Part shown: in pieces, positions 6,542-13,380 of the stretch
How the letters are laid out: every line of letters begins with the position of its first letter
How positions within the stretch are numbered: position 1 is the first letter of the stretch
Assembly: GCA_028697435.1 (NCBI GenBank)
Contig: JAQVFD010000026.1
Location: 1-13,380, forward strand
Direction: 5' to 3'
From: Clostridiaceae bacterium
Lineage (GTDB): Bacteria > Bacillota > Clostridia > Lutisporales > Lutisporaceae
DNA: 13,380 bases
Position numbers and translations under genes: made by a program
The notes under the pieces: model-generated
The model's input: the letters and a program-made list of their open reading frames with translations, nothing else
Database searches by the model: none
What the model was told of the DNA's origin: nothing

Positions 6542-7518
6542 AAGGCACCTGCTTCTTCAGCTTGATTGATCTCAATTATCGGTATATACAAATCTGAGGA
6601 TAAAAAGTATCCATGCTCTCCATTGCCTTCTACATCGTGCATACCGTGATCTGAGGTTATTATAACATCTCCCTTGTACTTCTTCATTATGTTTTTAATA
6701 TAAAAATCCAAGACCCCAAGTTGATTCAGGGCTTCTTTTGAACCCGGACCGTATTTATGTCCGAAATCGTCGTAGGAATGAAAATGTACAAGAAGTATAT
6801 GGGGGGGATTTTGAATTTCTTTCATTGCACAATTATATATTTCATCATCAATAGTGCCATTTTTGTTTTCATCAATGTTCAAGAGGGTAGGTACCTCGTC
6901 AACTATAATTTTTATGTTTCCCTCAATAACCTTTGAGCTCTTTGATTTTTCAGAGGCTATATCAAATATGGATGGAACCGGCAGGGTTTTTTTTTCTCTG
7001 CTGTGTATACCGGTATACTTTGGGCTTTCTCAGGTTACCATGGAGGCAAAAGCTGCGTCGGTTATGGTTGGGTATACTGTGAGGGCCTTTGCGGCAGGTT
7101 GTAAGGATGCCATATAGGGGATATTGCCGGAGGCAATGGCGGTTTTATATAGCTCATAGCCTAATCCGTCAATATATATAATCAGGATACTTTTATCGTT
7201 ATTTAAGGATTTCAGTACTTTGCCATATATATTCAATATGCTTTCAAAGGGAGGATTTTCAATTATTCCGATGGGATTATTTACTGTAAAAAGATCCGTA
7301 TTAACAACAACATTTCCGCCTATAGATTTTTTTATTCCATTCATTTTATTGGCATAAAGAATATCCCCGTCTCCGGTATATACGGCAAAGCTGTGTGTAT
7401 CGGCTTCATCAGTTGTAATTATCGGGACAGCGTCGGTATCTGAATACATTAAAAATGCTATTCCAAATAGAATAACTGATAAAATCAGAATAAATCTCAC
7501 TAAAAGCTTTTTTTCCAT
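6538..7518 (-). pseudogene. Type I phosphodiesterase/nucleotide pyrophosphatase (AlkP superfamily), interrupted by one in-frame TGA
   Basis: The frame is continuous for 326 codons from ATG at 7516-7518 to TGA at 6538-6540, except for a single TGA at codon 163 (7030-7032). It codes for a membrane anchor (about 6-24) and an exported AlkP-type domain. Metal and nucleophile residues are visible on both sides: D117 (IYIDGLG), T153 (PTITDAAF, nucleophile position), D250 and H254 (DDFGH), D290-H291 (SDHG) and H302 (EHGYF). The stop falls where the family has Gly (SMVT-G-xSPxxxGIxxR), so a GGA-to-TGA change explains it. No frameshift is present, including at the A9 run (minus strand, 6987-6995). The product would hydrolyse phosphate mono- or diesters outside the membrane. 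It is the first gene of the ECF block (ATGA overlap with the S component). It may be a recent nonsense mutation, a sequencing error, or much less likely recoding. Confidence 0.8.
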
Positions 7519-7585
7519 AACAAGTTTCCTTATGTATTATAATAAGGATAAGTTCTACAAATATTCCTGAATTCCTCCGGAATAC

Positions 7586-8635
7586 TTAATGAATAAAATT
7601 TAACAGCAATTTAATAACCAGAGGATATAGTACAATAATACTAAAAATCCGTACTAAATGTAATGTAGCTACCTTAGAGGCGTCTGCTCCCATTTCACTT
7701 GCGATTATGCACATATCCGTAAGCCCCCCCGGCGATGACGAATACAAAGCAGTAGTAATATCCAAATTACTGTATTTAGTCATAATAAACGCCAATACAA
7801 AAGTAAGAAGAATATTCCCTATAATAATTATAAGTATAACAGGTAATAACTCTTTCATACCGGTAACCTGCTCCATTGTAACTTTAGCACCGATAAAGGT
7901 ACCACCCAGAAACTGAATAAATTTTCGCATATTGACAGGCACATATGCTTTAGAAGTTATAATGTTATATATTGCACATGCAATCATAGAAAAACTGAGT
8001 GTTCCCGCCGGAATACCGGAAAGGTATCCGATGTAACCAAATATGGTTCCTGCAATTAGTGTATAAACCGTTCTATTAAAAAGACTATCATCTGTATCAA
8101 CCGTTACGCTGAGGTCCTTACACAAATTATCGTTTTTCAATGCTTTACCTGTTTTTGATACAAAATATTTAATAAAACCGGGCATGATTGTAATTATTGA
8201 TATCAGACGGGCAAAATGCAGTACCGCAACTATGGAAGTGTCTGCACCAAAATCCAATGAAATCAGGGTAATATCCGTTATGCCGGCAGGTGCCGATGCA
8301 AATAGGGAGGTTATTAAATCAATATCTGAATTAGCATTTATCAATATTCCCATTAAAATGCTAAAAAGACTCATAGAGACTGTAATTATGACAGCAGGTC
8401 TTATCATGGTCTTAAGCTCCATAATATCTTTTTTATATATTCGGGCACCAATAAATATTCCTGCTCCAATCTGTGCGATTATATTGAATTCCTGTGGAAA
8501 CACAGATTTTCCCGAGAATATGCCAAACAGCGCTACTGAGATAGTAGAGCCGAGTATAGCTCCCGCAGGGATTTTTAGTTTTAATGCAGCTGTACCTCCG
8601 ATTATTCCAATTAAGAGAGTTATAAAAATAAACAC
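7586..8635 (-). CDS. AbrB-family membrane transporter (duplicated AbrB permease domain)
   Basis: A membrane protein of about 350 residues with two homologous halves. Each half ends in the same signature: 'SAPAGITDITLISLDFGAD...VLHFARL' in the first and 'SSPGGLTDMCIIASEMGAD...TLHLVRI' in the second. That internal duplication is the mark of the AbrB permease family (PF05145, once called putative ammonia monooxygenase), unrelated to the AbrB transition-state regulator. The substrate is unknown; neighbours suggest a small organic acid or amine. The start is uncertain: TTG at 8656 and ATG at 8647 lack a Shine-Dalgarno site, whereas GTG at 8633-8635 has GGAGG 5 nt upstream, so I chose GTG. It is transcribed divergently from the IclR regulator. 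It ends 67 bp before the phosphodiesterase with no clear terminator, so it may be co-transcribed with the ECF block. Confidence 0.88.
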   Translation of the reverse strand: MFIFITLLIGIIGGTAALKLKIPAGAILGSTISVALFGIFSGKSVFPQEFNIIAQIGAGIFIGARIYKKDIMELKTMIRPAVIITVSMSLFSILMGILINANSDIDLITSLFASAPAGITDITLISLDFGADTSIVAVLHFARLISIITIMPGFIKYFVSKTGKALKNDNLCKDLSVTVDTDDSLFNRTVYTLIAGTIFGYIGYLSGIPAGTLSFSMIACAIYNIITSKAYVPVNMRKFIQFLGGTFIGAKVTMEQVTGMKELLPVILIIIIGNILLTFVLAFIMTKYSNLDITTALYSSSPGGLTDMCIIASEMGADASKVATLHLVRIFSIIVLYPLVIKLLLNFIH

Positions 8636-8766
8636 ATAAACCTCCATAAAAAGCAAATGGACTGCAACTACAGTTTGTTATTTAATTGACAATGAAGGGA
8701 TTTCGAAAAATAAGCAGAATAATATAAAGAACATTGTTACGCCTATAGGAACAAACTGCTATATAT

Positions 8767-8795
8767 TTATAATAAAAGGATAGCCGGGATATGTC
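8767..8795 (-). promoter_or_regulatory. Predicted sigma-A promoter of the AbrB-family transporter gene
   Basis: Minus-strand TTGACA (8795-8790, full consensus), a 17-nt spacer and TATTAT (8772-8767). The predicted transcript starts near 8760 with a leader of about 125 nt. Within it AACAAACTG (plus strand 8750-8758) and CAGTTTGTT (8671-8679) are exact inverted repeats. Confidence 0.75.
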
Positions 8796-8825
8796 AAGGC
8801 AAAATAGTGGAAGTAAAATTCTTCC

Positions 8826-8855
8826 TTGAAACTTCTTTGCTATAACCTATATAAT
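8826..8855 (+). promoter_or_regulatory. Predicted sigma-A promoter of the IclR-family regulator gene
   Basis: TTGAAA (8826-8831), an 18-nt spacer and a consensus TATAAT (8850-8855). Transcription would start near 8862, leaving a 5' leader of about 110 nt. The -35 box is 30 bp from that of the divergent transporter promoter, so one bound regulator could affect both. Confidence 0.7.
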
Positions 8856-8911
8856 GGAATATAGAACTATATGTATATTGAATGGTAGTGTATATGCAAA
8901 TATTAGCATAA

Positions 8912-8927
8912 TGTATATGCATATACA
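8912..8927. promoter_or_regulatory. Perfect 16-bp palindrome, candidate IclR-family operator
   Basis: TGTATATGCATATACA is a perfect palindrome, downstream of the predicted start site of the regulator gene and 45 bp before its ATG. The half TGTATATGC recurs upstream at 8889-8897, giving two same-facing half sites 23 bp apart. The position suits autorepression. No other element is evident in the rest of the 315-bp gap apart from the two promoters. Confidence 0.5.
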
Positions 8928-8971
8928 AATCTCATAATAGTGTTAACTAATATATATGGGGAGATAGAAAT

Positions 8972-9754
8972 ATGAATGATATAGTTAAAAAAGAAAGTCA
9001 ATTATTACAGTCGGTAGAAAACGCATTGAAGATAATTGACCTTTTATCGGAAAACGGAGAAATGGGAATTTCTGAAATAAGCAGGGCACTTAAAGTCGGT
9101 AAAAGTACGGCCTTCCGCCTAACTTCTACATTGAAAAGCAGGGGATTTGTAATTCAAAGTGCATCAACGGAAAAATATAATTTAAGCACAAAATTTGTAC
9201 GGATCGGATCAAGTATTTTAGCCAAGTATGATTTGATAAGTATTGTCCGTCCATACCTTCAAGAGTTGTCAAGAAAACATGGGGAAGCTACTCACCTTGT
9301 TGTTATGGAAGGCCAGGAAATAGTCTTTATTGATAAAGTCAACAGCAGCAATGTATCAATTCAAATGCATTCAAGGATAGGAGCAAGGATGCCTGCTTAT
9401 TGTACCGGTACAGGGAAACTTCTGTTGGCCAGTAATTATATGGACAGTATTGATGAGTATCTGGATAAGACAGTGTTAACCAAGCATACGGACAATACCT
9501 TAACAGATAAGGAAGATATTAAAAAAGAACTGGCAAGGATAATAAAAAATGGTTATTCTGAAGACAATGAAGAAACTGAGATCGGGCTATACTGTTTTGC
9601 GGCACCGATAAAGAATTATATGAACAAAACTATTGCAGCAATAAGTATTTCCGGTCCTGCAGCCCGTATGAAAGAAAAAAAGGAAGAGATTGTTGGCTCA
9701 ATTAGACAGACAGCGGATAATATTTCGGAATCCATAGGATGGCTTGAGTATTAG
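8972..9754 (+). CDS. IclR-family transcriptional regulator
   Basis: A 260-residue protein of normal IclR length. The winged helix-turn-helix occupies about 10-75: 'SVENALKIIDLLSENGEMGISEISRAL', then recognition helix VGKSTAFRLTSTL and wing GFVIQ...EKYNLS. The effector domain (about 90-258) carries 'ATHLVVMEGQEIVFIDKV', the hallmark GARMPAYCTGTGKLLLA (137-153) and 'ETEIGLYCFAAPI'. A GGGGAG site lies 8 nt before the ATG. It is divergent from the AbrB-family transporter and precedes a peptide-type ABC operon, so it may regulate either or both in response to a small carboxylate or aromatic-type effector. The effector is not readable from sequence. Confidence 0.95.
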   Translation: MNDIVKKESQLLQSVENALKIIDLLSENGEMGISEISRALKVGKSTAFRLTSTLKSRGFVIQSASTEKYNLSTKFVRIGSSILAKYDLISIVRPYLQELSRKHGEATHLVVMEGQEIVFIDKVNSSNVSIQMHSRIGARMPAYCTGTGKLLLASNYMDSIDEYLDKTVLTKHTDNTLTDKEDIKKELARIIKNGYSEDNEETEIGLYCFAAPIKNYMNKTIAAISISGPAARMKEKKEEIVGSIRQTADNISESIGWLEY

Positions 9755-9765
9755 CCATAGGGAAT

Positions 9766-9787
9766 GCGGCGAGAGCCGCTTTTTTTT
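9766..9787 (+). terminator. Intrinsic terminator of the IclR-family gene
   Basis: GCGGC-GAGA-GCCGC forms a 5-bp GC stem with a GAGA loop, followed by eight T. It lies 12 bp after the stop codon. Confidence 0.9.
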
Positions 9788-9848
9788 GTCCTTTTTTGCA
9801 TGGTGTAATATGTCCAGAAAGAGGTAAACATAAAAAGTAATAATAATC

Positions 9849-9877
9849 TTGTAATTTAGAAGGATTTTTAATATAAT
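9849..9877 (+). promoter_or_regulatory. Predicted promoter of the peptide-type ABC transporter operon
   Basis: TTGTAA (9849-9854), a 17-nt spacer and a consensus TATAAT (9872-9877). The start site would be near 9884, giving a leader of about 160 nt that contains two tiny reading frames before the binding-protein gene. Confidence 0.65.
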
Positions 9878-9915
9878 ATGTAGTAATATACATAATAGAG
9901 GAAAGGTGTTCCTAT

Positions 9916-9969
9916 ATGCGGAAAAGAAACTTTTTTCTATCCGTGATGCACAATCATTATAGGAGGTGA
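9916..9969 (+). CDS. Candidate 17-residue leader peptide upstream of the binding-protein gene
   Basis: ATG at 9916 reads MRKRNFFLSVMHNHYRR then TGA. A purine-rich AGAGGAAAGG stretch lies upstream at 9897-9906, 9 nt before the ATG. The final codons AGG AGG TGA double as the Shine-Dalgarno site of the next tiny frame, so translation of one could directly gate the other. The peptide ends in His-Asn-His-Tyr-Arg-Arg, which could make a ribosome pause. It may also be chance; there is no homology evidence. Confidence 0.35.
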   Translation: MRKRNFFLSVMHNHYRR

Positions 9970-9972
9970 TTG

Positions 9973-9999
9973 ATGAGCTTTGAAACTTCGCTTATTTAA
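9973..9999 (+). CDS. Candidate 8-residue upstream reading frame
   Basis: ATG at 9973 reads MSFETSLI then TAA. A perfect AGGAGGTGA sits 3-4 nt upstream. The strength of the ribosome site is striking for such a short frame. It ends 43 bp before the binding-protein gene, which has its own GAGGAGG. It may be a leader peptide or a translational spacer. Confidence 0.3.
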   Translation: MSFETSLI

Positions 10000-10042
10000 A
10001 GCGGTGGCTTAGAATTAAACTAATGAATGAGGAGGAAAGATC

Positions 10043-11608
10043 ATGAAAAAACACTTAAAGCATGTAGTAGTATGGACACTTGTTCTAGCCATGGTTGTTT
10101 TAACAGGATGCGGCGGCGGAAATAATACCGGAGGTACCGGTACCGAACCAAACGAAACACCGGAAAAGTCTAATGAATTTGTATACGCAGCAGGTACGGA
10201 ACCTACAACCTTTGACCCGCATTTTATAACTGACGTAAATACAGCTCGTGCGGCTATGCAGATATTTGAAACGTTAGTAACATGGAATGAAGACTCAAAA
10301 ATAGTTCCTCTCCTTGCTGAAAGCTGGACAACATCAGAGGATAATAAGACATGGACATTCAAGCTGAAAGAGGGCGTGAAATTCCATGATGGAGCAGCAT
10401 TCAATGCTGAAGCAGTCAAATATAATTTTGAAAGAATATTAAGTCCCGAAGTAGCTTCTCCAAGAAAATCATCTGCTGATATGGTTGAAAAGGTGGAAGC
10501 ACTGAGTGAATATGAAGTTGCTATTACTACTAAAGATCCTGCGGGAGCATTTTTGGCGCAGCTTACCAACTATAACCTTTCGATGTTAAGCCCTAAGGCT
10601 GCTGAGGAACTTGGCAAGGAATTCGGACAGAAGCCTTCAGGTACAGGACCTTTAATGCTGGATGTTTGGGAACCCGGCAAAACTCTTACGTACACTAAGT
10701 TTGACGGATATTGGGGAACGAAATCCACAATAGATAAGCTTACTTATAAGACAGTGCCCGAAGATTCTTCAAGGGTTATGATGCTGAAGACAGGGGATGC
10801 AGATGTTATATCCGGATTACCTCCGATTCAGGTAGAGGAACTGAAGTCGGATAAAAATGTAGACGTAGTAATTGCACCCGGTTACAGAACAATATATATC
10901 GGTACTAATATGAAAAAAGATTTGTTTAAAGATGTAAAGGTCAGACAGGCAATAAACTATGCTATAGATAAAAAATCAATTATAGATAATGTACTGAGAG
11001 GTCTTGCTATATATCCCGCAGGAGTTGAATCACCGGCTATAATGTTTGCCGCAACGGATCTGACACCCTATGACTACAATCCGGAAAAAGCTAAGCAGCT
11101 TTTAGCAGAAGCAGGATATCCTAATGGGTTTAAAACAACGCTTCATACTCCTGAAGGAAGATATCCTATGGATAAACAGGTGGCAGAAGTTGTACAAAGT
11201 ATGCTGAAGGAAGTTGGAATTGATGCGGAAATAATAGTCCTCGACTGGGGCGCATATCAGGAAGCAACTACTAAGGGAGATGTAACGAATTTATTCCTGT
11301 TAGGAAAAGGATCTCCGGCAGGTGACCCTGATTATGATTTAACCCTAAGCTTTGGTACAGGCGGAAAAATGAACAATTCATTCTATTCAAATACGGAAGT
11401 AGACAAATTATTGGCTGACCAAAAGACAAGCGTCGATCAGGAATACAGGGCTAAAGTATTGCATGAGATACAAGAAGAGATTCATAATGACTCACCATGG
11501 GCAGTTCTCTATTATGAGAATCAGACTATGGGCAAAAGAGCAGATGTTGATGGATTCAAAGTACAGCCTAATGAAATTCTTGACTTAAGGTATCTGACCA
11601 GAAAATAA
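10043..11608 (+). CDS. ABC transporter substrate-binding lipoprotein, family 5 (dipeptide/nickel/glutathione type)
   Basis: A 521-residue protein with a lipoprotein signal: basic start, hydrophobic 8-20 and lipobox LTGC with acylated Cys23. A Gly/Asn/Thr-rich linker (24-45) follows. The mature part is a typical SBP_bac_5 domain: 'EPTTFDPHFITD', 'LAESWTTSEDNKTWTFKLKEGVKFHDG', 'FNAEAVKYNFERI', a central 'VKVRQAINYAIDKKSI' segment and 'YNPEKAKQLLAEAGYPNGFK'. It captures the substrate outside the membrane for the permeases encoded next. A GAGGAGG site lies 7-8 nt before the ATG. The exact substrate (di/oligopeptide, glutathione, nickel chelate) cannot be told from sequence. It is followed by a strong hairpin before the permease gene, fitting higher expression of the binding protein. 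Confidence 0.95.
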   Translation: MKKHLKHVVVWTLVLAMVVLTGCGGGNNTGGTGTEPNETPEKSNEFVYAAGTEPTTFDPHFITDVNTARAAMQIFETLVTWNEDSKIVPLLAESWTTSEDNKTWTFKLKEGVKFHDGAAFNAEAVKYNFERILSPEVASPRKSSADMVEKVEALSEYEVAITTKDPAGAFLAQLTNYNLSMLSPKAAEELGKEFGQKPSGTGPLMLDVWEPGKTLTYTKFDGYWGTKSTIDKLTYKTVPEDSSRVMMLKTGDADVISGLPPIQVEELKSDKNVDVVIAPGYRTIYIGTNMKKDLFKDVKVRQAINYAIDKKSIIDNVLRGLAIYPAGVESPAIMFAATDLTPYDYNPEKAKQLLAEAGYPNGFKTTLHTPEGRYPMDKQVAEVVQSMLKEVGIDAEIIVLDWGAYQEATTKGDVTNLFLLGKGSPAGDPDYDLTLSFGTGGKMNNSFYSNTEVDKLLADQKTSVDQEYRAKVLHEIQEEIHNDSPWAVLYYENQTMGKRADVDGFKVQPNEILDLRYLTRK

Positions 11609-11618
11609 TATAAAAAGT

Positions 11619-11651
11619 AGTGTCAGATGGAGCTATGCTCCGTCTGACACT
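11619..11651 (+). terminator. Strong intercistronic hairpin between binding-protein and permease genes
   Basis: AGTGTCAGATGGAGC pairs with GCTCCGTCTGACACT through 15 bp (one G-U) around a TAT loop. No T-tract directly follows; a weak A/T hairpin and TTTTTATT come about 15 nt later (11667-11675). It is likely a 3'-stabilising or partial-termination element within the operon rather than a full terminator. Confidence 0.6.
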
Positions 11652-11692
11652 AAATAAATTATTTAGTTTTTATTATACAGGGGGTGAAGTAT

Positions 11693-12613
11693 ATGGCTAA
11701 ATTTGTTTTGAAAAGAATAATCACTCTAATACCAATTTTACTTGTAGTCTCAATATTGATTTTTCTTATGGTGCATATAATGCCGGGAGACCCCGCACGA
11801 ATAATTGCAGGAGAATCAGCGTCAGATGCTGATATCGAAAATGTCAGAAAAGCCCATGGTTTTGATAAGCCATTATACCAGCAATATGGTATGTATCTTA
11901 AGAATGTTGTAACCGGGGATCTTGGAACTTCTATCAGGACAGGCAGGTCGGTAAATTCAGAGATTTCCTCGAGGCTTCCCAATACCGTAAAGCTCGCTAC
12001 GGCAGCGATAATTATAGCTATTGCAGTTGGTATACCAATAGGGGTAATATCGGCAACCAAGAGATACTCAATATTTGATAATGCGAGTATGTTTGCAGCC
12101 TTATTCGGGTTATCAATACCTCCCTTTTATCTTGGATTGATGCTGATGCTGATTTTTTGTGTGCAGTTGAACTGGCTGCCGCTTAATAATGATTCAGGAC
12201 TGTTAAGTCTTATTCTGCCAGCAATAACATTAAGCGCAAGGAGTCTTGCAACAATAGCAAGAATGACACGTTCAAGTATGCTTGAGGTAATGGGACAGGA
12301 TTATATACAGACTGCAAGAGCACAAGGTTTTTCGGAAAAACAGGTTATTTTTAAACATGCTCTTAAAAATTCCATGAATACAATTGTTACAGTAGCAGGA
12401 TTACAGTTCGGATACCTTTTGGGAGGTGCGGTTATCACTGAGAAGGTTTTTGCGTGGCCCGGTCTTGGCGAACTGGTAGTAACAGCCATAAGGGCAAGGG
12501 ATTTCCCTGTGGTACAGTCCACGATACTCATTATAGCTGCAGCATTTGTACTGGTTAATCTTATTGTAGATATATTATATGTAATTATTAACCCAAGGAT
12601 TAAGCTAAATTAA
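11693..12613 (+). CDS. ABC transporter permease, DppB/OppB-like
   Basis: A 306-residue integral membrane protein of the binding-protein-dependent permease family. The N-terminal helix RIITLIPILLVVSILIFLMV is followed by the hallmark HIMPGDPA. About six membrane helices are present. The cytoplasmic EAA-type loop 'DYIQTARAQGFSEKQVIFKHALKN' contacts the ATPase. 'AWPGLGELVVTAIRARDFPVVQ' near the C-terminus is typical of DppB/OppB/GsiC. I chose ATG at 11693, which has a GGGGTGA site 5 nt upstream; an in-frame GTG at 11684 lies inside that site and is unlikely. It works with the DppC-like permease downstream. Confidence 0.95.
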   Translation: MAKFVLKRIITLIPILLVVSILIFLMVHIMPGDPARIIAGESASDADIENVRKAHGFDKPLYQQYGMYLKNVVTGDLGTSIRTGRSVNSEISSRLPNTVKLATAAIIIAIAVGIPIGVISATKRYSIFDNASMFAALFGLSIPPFYLGLMLMLIFCVQLNWLPLNNDSGLLSLILPAITLSARSLATIARMTRSSMLEVMGQDYIQTARAQGFSEKQVIFKHALKNSMNTIVTVAGLQFGYLLGGAVITEKVFAWPGLGELVVTAIRARDFPVVQSTILIIAAAFVLVNLIVDILYVIINPRIKLN

Positions 12614-12631
12614 GGACGGGGAGTGATTATA

Positions 12632-13380
12632 ATGAAGACAGAACTTGAAAGTAAATCAGTTGTTGCGGAAGAACAGGTAGAAGTAGAAAAGATATTGTCC
12701 GGCAATCAGCTGAAAAGAATGTGGTACAACTACAAAAAAAGTAAGCTTGCTGTCCTTGGCCTTATTATAGTTTTATTGTTCATCGTTGTTGCGATTTTTG
12801 CACCTGTTTTATCGCCTTATGATCCGATTAAGCAGGACTTGGTGAATATGTTGAAACCTCCGAATGCAAAAAACTTGCTGGGAACTGATGAAATGGGCAG
12901 GGATATATTAAGCAGATTGATACACGGTGCAAGAATATCTATGCAAGTTGGATTTACAGCTGTTGGAATAGCTTTTGTTGTAGGTGTTCCATTAGGGATT
13001 TTTGCCGGTTATTTTGGCGGCAAATTAGATACGATTCTTATGAGGTCCTTGGATGTGCTTATGGCTTTTCCGGGAATACTTCTTGCCATAGTACTTGTGA
13101 GCATATTAGGGCCGAGTTTGCAAAATGCTGTTATCTCGGTAGGAATATATGCAATGCCGAACTTCGCAAGACTTGCCAGAGGGGAAACTATGGCACTTAA
13201 GCAAAATGAATATATTGAAGCATCAAGAGCTGTTGGGGCAACGGATATGAGGATTATATTTTCCCATGTGTTTATTAACATAATATCACCACTGATAGTA
13301 CTTAGCACGTTGAGCTTTGGTAATGCAATAATCACAACTTCAGGTCTTGGATTCTTAGGTATGGGCGCTCAGCCTCCGAC
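12632..13380 (+). CDS. ABC transporter permease, DppC/OppC-like (3' end outside window)
   Basis: The frame opens at ATG 12632, with GGGGAGTGA about 6 nt upstream, and continues to the edge with no stop (249 codons). A cytoplasmic tail of about 40 residues is followed by the first helix (LAVLGLIIVLLFIVVAIFAP). 'LSPYDP' and 'PNAKNLLGTDEMGRDILSRLIHGARISM' follow, the hallmark of DppC/OppC proteins. The EAA loop is 'EYIEASRAVGATDMRIIFSHVF', and the visible end (SGLGFLGMGAQPP) is the conserved C-terminal segment, so only a few tens of residues are missing. It lies 18 bp after the DppB-like gene. ATPase genes probably follow outside the window. Confidence 0.95.
   Translation, partial: MKTELESKSVVAEEQVEVEKILSGNQLKRMWYNYKKSKLAVLGLIIVLLFIVVAIFAPVLSPYDPIKQDLVNMLKPPNAKNLLGTDEMGRDILSRLIHGARISMQVGFTAVGIAFVVGVPLGIFAGYFGGKLDTILMRSLDVLMAFPGILLAIVLVSILGPSLQNAVISVGIYAMPNFARLARGETMALKQNEYIEASRAVGATDMRIIFSHVFINIISPLIVLSTLSFGNAIITTSGLGFLGMGAQPP

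Noticed and set aside
6987..6995. Frameshift at the nine-A run in the phosphodiesterase
   Set aside because: The frame before and after the run is the same, and the translation on both sides fits the family, so only the TGA interrupts it.
7005..7032. TGA in the phosphodiesterase as selenocysteine, using the downstream palindrome as a SECIS
   Set aside because: The family position is Gly, not Cys, and the palindrome's hairpin has a CCGG loop with a short stem, unlike the GGU-type apical loop of bacterial SECIS elements.
7030..7032. UGA recoded as glycine genome-wide (as in Gracilibacteria/SR1)
   Set aside because: At least four other genes here end at TGA in positions that fit family lengths and ATGA-type overlaps, and the gene families are of Clostridia type.
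7528..7575. Terminator or promoter between the AbrB-family permease and phosphodiesterase genes
   Set aside because: Short inverted repeats (CCTTAT/ATAAGG; TATTCC/GGAATA) lack a T-tract, and the TATAAT at 7536-7541 has no fair -35 box at 16-18 bp.
8184..8639. A 151-codon plus-strand reading frame
   Set aside because: It is antisense to the AbrB-family permease, whose duplicated signature is clear. The plus-strand frame has no recognisable domain or ribosome site.
10015..10569. A 184-codon minus-strand reading frame
   Set aside because: It is the antisense shadow of the binding-protein gene, which has a lipobox and SBP_bac_5 motifs.
1..13380. CRISPR array, tRNA or rRNA genes, insertion sequences
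   Set aside because: I saw no regularly spaced repeats, no cloverleaf-like or rRNA segments and no transposase or terminal inverted repeats.

Overview
The window looks like part of a low-GC, Gram-positive anaerobe chromosome, most likely Clostridia. The base composition is AT-rich and Shine-Dalgarno sites are strong (AAAGGAGG, GGAGG, GGGGTGA). Sigma-A-type promoters are readable, genes are tightly overlapped, and the gene families (an ECF transporter encoded with its own S component, CbiO/CbiQ-type modules, tandem SUOX-fold secreted proteins, an AbrB-type permease, an IclR regulator) are common there. I cannot name the species.

Left part (1-7518, minus strand). Eight genes form a compact, translationally coupled block, read from right to left: (1) a membrane-anchored type I phosphodiesterase/AlkP-superfamily ectoenzyme, interrupted by one in-frame TGA; (2) an ECF transporter S component; (3) a small membrane-anchored protein with a sulfite-oxidase (SUOX) molybdopterin-binding fold but no visible molybdenum-ligating Cys; (4, 5) two ECF/CbiO-type ATPases; (6) the EcfT/CbiQ transmembrane subunit; (7) a MobB-like P-loop protein of the molybdopterin-guanine-dinucleotide family; (8) an APH-like small-molecule kinase. 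Next, behind its own promoter, a ~135-nt leader and an intrinsic terminator, comes (9) a large secreted protein, 646 residues of it in the window. It has at least four SUOX-like repeats and a flavin-attachment-like DAISGATLT motif. It runs off the left edge.

The combination of an exported phosphodiesterase, SUOX-fold capture proteins, a dedicated ECF importer, MobB and a kinase suggests an uncharacterised uptake or salvage system for a phosphorylated or nucleotide-linked cofactor. A pterin or molybdopterin-like compound is the most economical guess. No substrate is proven by the sequence.

Right part (7586-13380). An AbrB-family permease gene (minus strand) is divergent from an IclR-family regulator gene (plus strand). 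The 336-bp gap between them holds good promoters for both directions and a perfect 16-bp palindrome just downstream of the regulator's predicted start site, a plausible operator. After the regulator's terminator a new plus-strand operon starts with its own promoter and two tiny upstream reading frames. It encodes a dipeptide/nickel-type ABC importer: a family-5 substrate-binding lipoprotein, a strong intergenic hairpin, a DppB-like permease and a DppC-like permease cut by the right edge.
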